Origin: Tangfeifania sp.
GTDB taxonomy: Bacteria; Bacteroidota; Bacteroidia; Bacteroidales; Prolixibacteraceae
Direction of reading: 5' to 3'
Length of the DNA: 5,517 nucleotides
Assembly (NCBI GenBank): GCA_018400515.1
Contig: JAGYMR010000197.1
Coordinates: 1-5,517 of the forward strand
The notes under the pieces are model-generated. The model made no database searches. It saw only the letters and a program-made list of their open reading frames with translations, and was not told the origin of the DNA. A program made the position numbers and the translations under genes. This document shows positions 1 to 5,517 of this stretch, one piece after another; position 1 is the first letter of the stretch; each line of letters begins with the position of its first letter.

Positions 1-380
1 ACGATTTCTCCTTTACTCAGCGATTCGGTGGCTTTTTCCCTGGTATAGAATGTTCCCACGGGTTCCATGCGGATGGAGGTAAAAACGGTGGCTTTTTTTC
101 CCAGGCTGTTAAGGGCTGAACCAAGAGCCAGGCTGTTAATTACGGTAGCCAGCATGCCCATTTGGTCTCCTTTTACCCGGTCATACCCTTTGGAGGAACC
201 GCTCAATCCGCGGAAGATGTTACCGCCCCCGATGACGATGGCGGTTTGGACCCCCATGGTTGCCAGATCTGCGATCTGAAGGGCATATTCGTTCAGGCGG
301 GTTTCATCGATGCCGTATTTCTGGTTTCCCATCAGGGACTCACCGCTTAATTTCAGGAGGATACGTTTGTATTTTGCCAT
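1..380 (-). CDS. pyrH: UMP kinase PyrH, N-terminal half (cut by the left window edge)
   Basis: UMP kinase phosphorylates UMP to UDP with ATP in the cytoplasm, the step that feeds UTP and CTP synthesis. Reading leftward from the ATG at 380, about 126 codons are visible with no stop. The product begins MAKYKRILLKLSGES, the phosphate-binding start of the bacterial amino-acid-kinase fold. GGGNIFRG follows at residues 51-58, and a DRVKGDQMGMLATVIN stretch at 67-82 is the conserved UMP-binding and oligomer region of PyrH. The family is usually about 235-240 aa, so roughly half is missing only because the window ends. The start lies 16 nt after the acyl-CoA synthetase stop. No Shine-Dalgarno sequence is present, which is common in Bacteroidota. 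No match to the Bacteroidota -7 motif (TAnnTTTG) is seen just upstream, so at least part of its expression may come from read-through. The identification is secure; frr as the next gene is only expected from other genomes. Confidence 0.97.
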   Translation of the reverse strand, partial: MAKYKRILLKLSGESLMGNQKYGIDETRLNEYALQIADLATMGVQTAIVIGGGNIFRGLSGSSKGYDRVKGDQMGMLATVINSLALGSALNSLGKKATVFTSIRMEPVGTFYTREKATESLSKGEI

Positions 381-396
381 GGTAACGAGTGAATTA

Positions 397-2049
397 CTAT
401 TTGATTTCGATTCCTTTTTCCGTACACCATTTCTTTCCCAGTTCACTGAGTTTATATTTTTGGATCTTCCCGCTGGCGGTCATGGGGAATGAATCGACGA
501 AGAAAATATATTTGGGTGTTTTGAACCGTGCAATTTTTCCCCGGCAGAAATCGAAAACATCTGCTTCGGAAAGTTGCTGGCCTTTTTTTACTTTTATAAA
601 GGCGCCGACCTCCTCCCCGTATTTGGGGCTTGGGATCCCGGCCACTTCAACGGCTTCCACCTGGGGCAGTCTGTAGAGGTAATTTTCGATCTCCCGGGGG
701 TAAATGTTTTCTCCGCCCCGAATGATCATGTCTTTAATGCGGCCGGTAATGCGGTAGAAACCATCGTTGGTTTTGACGGCCAGATCGCCCGAATGCAGCC
801 AGCCTTCGTTGTCGATGGCTTTCCGGGTGGCTTCCGGATTTTTGTAATACCCTTTCATGACGTTGTATCCCCGGCAGCAAATTTCGCCCTGTTCCTCCAC
901 GGCACACGCTTCACCTGTATCGGGGTTCACCACTTTTACCTCCACGTTGGGATATTCGAATCCGACGGTGGTGGACCGGACTTCCGGCGAGTTGTGTGTT
1001 CGTGTGGCCGTCATACCGGGGGAAGATTCGGTTTGTCCGTAAACGATGATTACATCCTTCATGTTCATTTTTGTCATCACCTGTTTCATCGTTTCGATGG
1101 GGCAGAGGGATCCGGCCATAATGCCGGTTCGCAGGGAGCTTAAATCGAACATGTTGAACATGGGATGGTTGAGTTCTGCAATGAACATGGTGGGAACACC
1201 GTGCAGTGCCGTGCATTTTTCTTTCTGAACCGATGCAAGGACCATCAGCGGGTCGAAATCTTCTGTAAAGACCATGGTGGCTCCGTGGCTTAACATGGTG
1301 CATACGGCCAGGACACTGCCGAAGCAATGAAACAGGGGGACACAGATTAGCAACCGGTCATCGGGAGTGATTTTCATACACTGCGCGGTAGCATACCCGT
1401 TGTTTATGATGTTGTGGTGTGAAAGCATGACCCCTTTAGGGAATCCGGTGGTTCCGGAAGTGTACTGCATGTTTATTACATCGTGGCCATCCAGTTGCTC
1501 CCCGATGCTCTCCAGTTCGAAATCGTCCACATGGTTGCCCAGCAGCAAAAGTTCGGTGATATTGTACATCCCCCGGTGTTTTTGCTGACCGATGAATGCC
1601 ACATTTTTCAGCTCCGGGAATTTGGCACTCTTTAATTTTCCCCGCGGGTGTTCTTTCAATTCCGGAACCAGCTCAAAGACCATTTCGACATAATCGCTGT
1701 CCCGGTATCCGTCGACCAGAAAAAGGGTCTGGATGTCGGCATTTTCCAGCAGGTATTCCAGTTCCGACAGTTTGTAATTGGTATTGATGGTCACAAGGAT
1801 AGCTCCGATCTTGGCTGTGGCAAACATCACGGTTGTCCAGTCGGGGACATTGTTGGCCCAGATTCCCACTTTATCGCCGGGTTTTATCCCGATGTAAAGC
1901 AATCCTTTTGCCAGAGTATTCACCCGCTGGTTAAATTCTTTATACGTAAAACGCAAATCCCGGTCGGGGTATACAATAAATTCTTTTTCCGGGGTTTCAA
2001 ATGCCCATTTCTCCAGGAGTTGGCCAAGGGTGTAATCAAGTAACTGCAT
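397..2049 (-). CDS. ACSF2-like AMP-forming acyl-CoA synthetase
   Basis: This is an adenylate-forming enzyme expected to convert a carboxylic or fatty acid, ATP and CoA to acyl-CoA, AMP and pyrophosphate. The 550 residues carry the full ANL-family motif set: the P-loop [12 protein letters not shown] at 196-207, YGQTE at 337-341, GWLHSGD at 416-422 with the ATP-ribose-binding Asp, the hinge stretch [16 protein letters not shown] at 436-451, and the C-terminal [12 protein letters not shown] with the catalytic adenylation lysine at K528. The large domain spans about 1-435 and the mobile C-terminal domain 440-550. The stretches [22 protein letters not shown] and SGKIQK closely resemble human ACSF2 and bacterial medium-chain synthetases. 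This favours a medium-chain or similar substrate over acetate, but the substrate cannot be read from sequence. No signal peptide or membrane segment is evident, so it is cytosolic. The start is fixed by an in-frame TGA four codons upstream. The gene follows the XRE-cupin regulator after 29 nt and is probably co-transcribed with it. The length is normal and the gene appears intact. Confidence 0.92.
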   Translation of the reverse strand: MQLLDYTLGQLLEKWAFETPEKEFIVYPDRDLRFTYKEFNQRVNTLAKGLLYIGIKPGDKVGIWANNVPDWTTVMFATAKIGAILVTINTNYKLSELEYLLENADIQTLFLVDGYRDSDYVEMVFELVPELKEHPRGKLKSAKFPELKNVAFIGQQKHRGMYNITELLLLGNHVDDFELESIGEQLDGHDVINMQYTSGTTGFPKGVMLSHHNIINNGYATAQCMKITPDDRLLICVPLFHCFGSVLAVCTMLSHGATMVFTEDFDPLMVLASVQKEKCTALHGVPTMFIAELNHPMFNMFDLSSLRTGIMAGSLCPIETMKQVMTKMNMKDVIIVYGQTESSPGMTATRTHNSPEVRSTTVGFEYPNVEVKVVNPDTGEACAVEEQGEICCRGYNVMKGYYKNPEATRKAIDNEGWLHSGDLAVKTNDGFYRITGRIKDMIIRGGENIYPREIENYLYRLPQVEAVEVAGIPSPKYGEEVGAFIKVKKGQQLSEADVFDFCRGKIARFKTPKYIFFVDSFPMTASGKIQKYKLSELGKKWCTEKGIEIK

Positions 2050-2078
2050 GGATTTTTGTTCAGGTTAAAAATTAATGA

Positions 2079-2654
2079 TCAGACCGGGGTATAGACAACC
2101 GCCAGGATTTTTGCGGGTTGCTCGGCAGCTGCATGCACGTTATGCGGAACAACTGAATCCAGGTAGATGGTATCGCCCTGATCGATCCTGAAAAGGTCTT
2201 TTCCATAATTGATCTCAACACTTCCTTCAAGCACGTAGATGAACTCTTCGCCTTCATGGGTGGAAAGTTTGTAGTCGGATTCCCGGGAGGGTTCAATTTC
2301 CACAATGAAGGGCTCCATGTGCCTGCCGGCCTTATCCTGTGCAAGGGAGAAAAAATTCAGGTGTTCCCTCGTTGTTTCGTTTTTGGTGGAGAAACTCAGG
2401 CTTTTTTTCTCTTCACCGGCTTTTACGATTACCGGCCCCACGTGTTCCTGGTCATCGAGAAACGTACCGATACGCACCCCCAGAGCCCTTGAAATTTTGA
2501 TGAGGTGGCCCAGGGAGGGCATGACCCCTTTTTCTTCAATCTGTTCAATTTGTCCCGGATCGAGGTTGGCATTCATTGCCAGGTCATCGCGCGAAATTTG
2601 CCTGAAATCACGGAATTGTTTGATTTTTTTCCCGATGGATTTTTTTCGGTTCAT
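2079..2654 (-). CDS. XRE-family helix-turn-helix regulator with C-terminal cupin domain
   Basis: This is a one-component transcriptional regulator of 191 residues. Residues about 7-66 form an XRE/Cro-type helix-turn-helix: IGKKIKQFRDFRQISRDDLA, then GQIEQIEEKGVMPSLGHLIKISRALGV. A linker of about 40 residues leads to a cupin barrel at about 110-190. Cupin motif 1 is HEGEEFIYVLEG at 133-144, with H133, E137 and G144. Motif 2 is reduced to GDTIYLDSVVPHNVHA at 160-175, with H171 as the likely third ligand. The classic HxH pair is missing, which is usual in this regulator class, so the pocket may bind a small molecule with or without metal. The gene starts 12 nt after the glgP stop and ends 29 nt before the acyl-CoA synthetase. 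Such regulators commonly act on adjacent metabolic genes, so control of the synthetase, and perhaps of the whole cluster, is inferred. The effector is unknown. An in-frame stop (the glgP TAA) lies just upstream, so the ATG at 2654 is the first possible ATG. Confidence 0.94.
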   Translation of the reverse strand: MNRKKSIGKKIKQFRDFRQISRDDLAMNANLDPGQIEQIEEKGVMPSLGHLIKISRALGVRIGTFLDDQEHVGPVIVKAGEEKKSLSFSTKNETTREHLNFFSLAQDKAGRHMEPFIVEIEPSRESDYKLSTHEGEEFIYVLEGSVEINYGKDLFRIDQGDTIYLDSVVPHNVHAAAEQPAKILAVVYTPV

Positions 2655-2666
2655 AAGAGCGGATTT

Positions 2667-5243
2667 TTATAGCCATTTAACGTATTTGAAATCTTGTCGG
2701 TGGGGCAATCCTTCGTTTTTTGGATAGAGCCGGAGCCCGTAGTTGAAAGATCCCGGATGGAGGGGACGGAAATTCAGTTTAAAACAGCAGCGGTTTCCGT
2801 TGCACTCTTCCACCTCAAAATTATGGGTTTCAAATATTTTGGAGGGGTGTTCATTTTCGGGTTGGGTGATTACCAGTTCGAGGCCGACTTCATTGCAGGA
2901 GAGCCCTTTTAGATCGACTTCCACACGGAAGGGGTACTCTTTCCCGATTTTCATGGCGCTTTTGTCGCCGTTAGCTGTTTCCATGCGTTTGATCTCGATT
3001 TTATTCCAGACGGAGCTGACCCTGAATTTCCATTCGGCCATCTCTTTGGCCCACTGGAAATTATTCTTCGCCATTTTTTGCGAGCGGTCATACTGCGGGC
3101 GATAGTACCGGGTAAAATAGTCCTGCATCATTCGGCCGGTGGTAAATTTAGGAGCTATCTGGGCGATGGTATTTTTTATCAGTTCGATCCATTCGGCAGG
3201 GATGTCTTTTTCATTCCGGCTGTAAAAAGCGGGAATGATCTCCTCTTCAAGGAGGTTGTAGATGGTTTCGGCATCCAGTTCATCCTGAAAGTCCTGCACT
3301 TCGTAGGTGCGTTCAGCAGGCAGTGCCCAGCCGGCATTTTCTTGGTACCCTTCCACCCACCAGCCGTCGAGTACGGAGAAGTTGAGTACGCCGTTCATTA
3401 CTCCTTTTTGTCCACTTGTTCCTGAAGCTTCCAGGGGCCGGGTAGGCGTGTTCAGCCAGACGTCGACTCCCTGGATTAATGTTTTTGCCAGGTGGATGTC
3501 GTAGTTTTGAACAAACAGGATCTTTCCCCTGAATTCGGGACGTTTGGAGATCTCAACGATGTGTTTGATCAGATCCTGCCCTGCTTTATCGGCCGGGTGC
3601 GCCTTGCCGGCAAAAATAAACTGAACCGGTTTTTCGGGATTATTGACGATTTTTGATAAACGCTCCAGGTTTCTGAAAAGGAGATACCCTCTTTTATACG
3701 TGGCAAATCGGCGTGCAAAGCCGATGGTTAAAGCATCCGGATTCAGTTTACCGGTGACTTCAGATATGAGCTGGGGGTTCTCATTTCGTTTGATCCAGTT
3801 GTCGGAAAAACGCTCTTTGATGTAGTTGATCAGGTTTGAGCGGAGGTTTTTTCGCAGATTCCAGATCCGCTCTTCGGGAATTTGGTAGATATTATCCCAG
3901 ATTTTAAAGTCGAGCTGGTTTCGGGGAAATTCACTGCCAAAAAACTCTTTATGGATATTTTTCCATTCGGGGGCGGTCCATGAAGCGTAATGCACCCCGT
4001 TTGTTACATACCCGATTTCCAGTTCTTCCTCCAGAAATCCCTGGAAGAGGGATTTTAAAACGGATTTACTCACATCTCCGTGAAGTTTGCTGACCCCGTT
4101 GATTCCCTGGGACAGGTTACAGGCCAGGTAGCTCATGTTGAAGTGGTCTTCGCCGGGGTTTGCTTTTCCCAGGAGGTCAAAATCATTCCAGTTGAGTCTG
4201 ATTTTGGTTTGGTATCCCTCCATGTAATATTTAAACAGATCGTTATGGAAGGAATCATGTCCGGCCGGCACCGGTGTGTGTGTGGTAAAAATGGTGGAGG
4301 CACGGATGACCTCTTTGGCCTCGTGGAAACTCAGGCCTTTTTCATTCATGATATTGGCAATCCGCTCCAGGCCGATAAAGGCGGAGTGTCCCTCATTGCA
4401 ATGGTAAATTTCGGCATCATACCCGAGCTTCCTTAAGGCTTTAATTCCCCCGATGCCCAGAAGGATCTCCTGTTTTAAACGGTTTTCATTGTCCCCTCCA
4501 TACAAATGGTGGGTCACTGAACGGTCCTGTTCCTGATTTTCGGCGTGGTCAGCGTCGAGGAGGAATAGCTTCACCGAACCGATATTCACCTGCCAGATTT
4601 TGGCAATGAGCTTCCGTCCGGGGTAATCAACGGCAATTTTCAGCCACTCTCCTTTCTCGTCGAGCACCGGGTTTACCGGGATTTTGGAAAAATCCTGGAA
4701 CTCGTAATTGGCCATTTGCTCCCCGTGGAGGTTGAGGGTTTGTTTAAAATATCCGTAGCGGTAAAGAAGTCCCACCCCGATCAGGTTGGATTTCATGTCG
4801 CTGGCTTCTTTAAGGTAATCCCCGGCAAGCATGCCCAGTCCTCCCGAGAATATTTTCAGGGAGTCGTGCAGTCCGTATTCCATGCTGAAATAGGCAATAT
4901 GGGGGCTACCCAGCTCTTTTCGCTCATCCATGTAGTCGGTGAATTCCTCGTACACTTTGTGCATCTTAGCCATGAAGCCGGCATCATTTTCCAGCGCCTC
5001 GAAGCGGTTATAACTTACTTCATCGAGTAAGACCACCGGGTTGTGCTCACACCCTTCCCATAAATCCTTGTCGATCATCTGAAATACCTCCCGGGCTTCG
5101 GTGTTCCAAACCCACCAAAGGTTTTTCGACAATTCACGTAAGGGGTATAAATTTTCGGGCAGCTGTGATTCTACGGTTATTTTTTTCCATACCGGCTGAA
5201 CATTGTCAGGTCTCGGGTATGTCTTTGTTGTTTCTGAACTCAT
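2667..5243 (-). CDS. glgP: Alpha-glucan (glycogen/maltodextrin) phosphorylase, GT35
   Basis: The enzyme removes glucose from the non-reducing ends of glycogen or maltodextrin with phosphate, giving glucose-1-phosphate, and uses pyridoxal phosphate as cofactor. The 858 residues start with a DUF3417-type domain at about 16-110 (ENLYPLRELSKNLWWVWN). The phosphorylase core follows: YFSMEYGLHDSLKIFSGGLG at 118-137, HCNEGHSAF at 281-289, THTPVPAGHD at 321-330, FARRFATYKRGYL at 509-521, and EASGTSGQKGVMNG at 605-618, where K613 is the expected PLP lysine. About 120 C-terminal residues after W739 look beta-rich and lie beyond the core. This is the 'alpha-glucan family phosphorylase' type, not the E. 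coli MalP/GlgP type, and the length fits Bacteroidota members. A TAG four codons upstream in frame settles the ATG at 5243. No Shine-Dalgarno sequence is seen; the leader is A-rich. It is the first gene of the cluster, directly behind the paired repeats. Glycogen versus maltodextrin preference cannot be decided here. Confidence 0.95.
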   Translation of the reverse strand: MSSETTKTYPRPDNVQPVWKKITVESQLPENLYPLRELSKNLWWVWNTEAREVFQMIDKDLWEGCEHNPVVLLDEVSYNRFEALENDAGFMAKMHKVYEEFTDYMDERKELGSPHIAYFSMEYGLHDSLKIFSGGLGMLAGDYLKEASDMKSNLIGVGLLYRYGYFKQTLNLHGEQMANYEFQDFSKIPVNPVLDEKGEWLKIAVDYPGRKLIAKIWQVNIGSVKLFLLDADHAENQEQDRSVTHHLYGGDNENRLKQEILLGIGGIKALRKLGYDAEIYHCNEGHSAFIGLERIANIMNEKGLSFHEAKEVIRASTIFTTHTPVPAGHDSFHNDLFKYYMEGYQTKIRLNWNDFDLLGKANPGEDHFNMSYLACNLSQGINGVSKLHGDVSKSVLKSLFQGFLEEELEIGYVTNGVHYASWTAPEWKNIHKEFFGSEFPRNQLDFKIWDNIYQIPEERIWNLRKNLRSNLINYIKERFSDNWIKRNENPQLISEVTGKLNPDALTIGFARRFATYKRGYLLFRNLERLSKIVNNPEKPVQFIFAGKAHPADKAGQDLIKHIVEISKRPEFRGKILFVQNYDIHLAKTLIQGVDVWLNTPTRPLEASGTSGQKGVMNGVLNFSVLDGWWVEGYQENAGWALPAERTYEVQDFQDELDAETIYNLLEEEIIPAFYSRNEKDIPAEWIELIKNTIAQIAPKFTTGRMMQDYFTRYYRPQYDRSQKMAKNNFQWAKEMAEWKFRVSSVWNKIEIKRMETANGDKSAMKIGKEYPFRVEVDLKGLSCNEVGLELVITQPENEHPSKIFETHNFEVEECNGNRCCFKLNFRPLHPGSFNYGLRLYPKNEGLPHRQDFKYVKWL

Positions 5244-5291
5244 AATTGAATGCTACTTTCTTTTATTTAAATGAGGTAAAATAACGGATTA

Positions 5292-5351
5292 GAAACGAGC
5301 ATGTAAAACATTCACAACCAGAGGTGTGATTAAAATACATGCGAGTTCTAT
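5292..5351 (+). repeat. Structured 60-nt repeat, copy 1 (glgP-proximal)
   Basis: This is the first of two direct copies. It begins GAAACGAGCATGT and ends CATGCGAGTTCTAT, and these ends match copy 2 with one difference. The arms form an inverted repeat on the plus strand: GCATGTA (5299-5305) pairs with TACATGC (5336-5342). Outside this is a 2x2 GA/GA mismatch (5297-5298 against 5343-5344). Beyond that, GAAAC (5292-5296) pairs with GTTC (5345-5348) with one A bulged. Inside, TCACA (5312-5316) pairs with TGTGA (5325-5329) over an 8-nt loop. The function is unknown. Candidates are an operator for a dimeric regulator, a folded-DNA mobile element, or a leader RNA structure. Confidence 0.75.
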
Positions 5352-5386
5352 ACGACACCTTTGAAAACGAACCATTTTTATCGCAT

Positions 5387-5446
5387 GAAACGAGCATGTT
5401 CAGGAGATCACAAAAGGTGATAAATAAAATTTCATGCGAGTTCCAT
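5387..5446 (+). repeat. Structured 60-nt repeat, copy 2 (glgP-distal)
   Basis: This is the second direct copy, of the same length and orientation, starting 95 nt from the start of copy 1. The first 13 nt are identical to copy 1, and the last 14 differ at one base (GTTCCAT instead of GTTCTAT). The centre has diverged, but TCACAA, AGGTG and TAAAAT can still be aligned. The fold is kept: GCATG (5394-5398) with CATGC (5433-5437), the GA/GA mismatch (5392-5393 with 5438-5439), the outer GAAAC with GTTC, and an inner hairpin ATCAC (5407-5411) with GTGAT (5417-5421) over AAAAG. Conserved pairing with a changed centre supports a selected structure rather than a chance duplication. Confidence 0.75.
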
Positions 5447-5517
5447 GGGCCCTGTTTAAAATAGATGTTAGAAATATAAACTTGACTGAAATGCAATCAT
5501 TAAATTTAATTTTATTG

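Larger units (their letters stand above)
5244..5517. other. AT-rich upstream/intergenic region of the glgP cluster
   Basis: These 274 nt hold no convincing gene. The stretch is clearly richer in A and T than the coding DNA and must contain, or lie just inside, the promoter of the minus-strand cluster. It contains two 60-nt structured repeats (5292-5351 and 5387-5446) separated by 35 nt. Between the repeats and glgP is a 48-nt A/T-rich leader (5244-5291). I found no exact Bacteroidota -7 motif (TAnnTTTG) on the minus strand. The nearest match is TATATTTC at 5478-5471, with a TTG at 5496-5494 only 15 nt upstream of it, which is short for that promoter type. No intrinsic terminator, tRNA or riboswitch was recognised. 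Confidence 0.75.

Noticed and set aside
574..1143. 189-codon open frame on the plus strand, opposite the acyl-CoA synthetase
   Set aside because: It is antisense to a clear, intact enzyme gene, has no family motifs, and is explained by the codon bias of the real gene.
2816..2823. Exact TAnnTTTG (TAATTTTG) on the minus strand inside the glgP 3' end, as a promoter for the regulator
   Set aside because: No TTG or TTTG lies at the expected distance upstream, and such an octamer is expected by chance in AT-rich DNA.
5312..5329. CRP-like operator in repeat copy 1
   Set aside because: The half-sites are in the order TCACA then TGTGA with 8 nt between, the reverse of the CRP consensus, and copy 2 does not keep them.
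5292..5446. Integron attC sites
   Set aside because: The bulged, imperfect hairpins resemble attC in outline, but the GTTRRRY and RYYYAAC core boxes are absent and no integrase or cassette genes are seen.
5292..5446. Minimal CRISPR array
   Set aside because: There are only two 60-nt units with diverged centres and a single 35-nt gap, and no cas genes. The unit is too long and too variable inside for a CRISPR repeat.
5263..5496. 77-codon open frame on the minus strand across both upstream repeats
   Set aside because: It has low-complexity, cysteine- and aromatic-rich composition, no recognisable motif and no ribosome-binding context, and it lies wholly over the repeats. The 95-nt repeat offset is not a multiple of three, so the repeats are read in different frames, which argues against a coding repeat.
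5471..5496. Bacteroidota-type promoter for glgP (TATATTTC with upstream TTG)
   Set aside because: The -7 match has one mismatch in the TTTG part, the -33 spacing is only 15 nt, and it lies over 220 nt from the start codon. It is too weak to call.

Overview
The window looks like Bacteroidota DNA, and a marine or gut Bacteroidales/Marinilabiliales-type genome is my best guess. The reasons are a Bacteroidota-style glucan phosphorylase (extra N-terminal domain, active-site string ending in VMNG), no Shine-Dalgarno sequence in front of any gene, and an AT-rich upstream region. The taxonomy is inference from protein flavour and cannot be proved here.

All four genes lie on the minus strand and are read from right to left. 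From right to left the layout is: an AT-rich upstream region (5244-5517) carrying two copies of a 60-nt structured repeat; glgP, an alpha-glucan phosphorylase of 858 aa (5243-2667); a 191-aa XRE-cupin transcriptional regulator (2654-2079); a 550-aa ACSF2-like acyl-CoA synthetase (2049-397); and the first half of pyrH, UMP kinase (380-1, running off the left edge). The gaps between genes are only 12, 29 and 17 nt, and I see no terminator in any of them. The set can therefore be transcribed as one unit, although pyrH may also have its own promoter.

GlgP releases glucose-1-phosphate from storage glucan. The acyl-CoA synthetase activates a carboxylic or fatty acid with ATP. The regulator between them joins a DNA-binding helix-turn-helix to a small-molecule-binding cupin. 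The simplest reading is that it senses a metabolite linked to the synthetase and controls this cluster, tying storage-carbon use to acyl-CoA formation; that link is inference. PyrH is a housekeeping enzyme of pyrimidine nucleotide synthesis and probably only a neighbour.

The least explained part is the upstream region. Its two 60-nt direct repeats have near-identical outer arms around a variable centre, and both can fold into the same two-tier hairpin, with a tandem G.A mismatch in the outer stem of the plus strand. This is the best candidate for something undescribed. The rest of the window is ordinary, well-recognised coding sequence.
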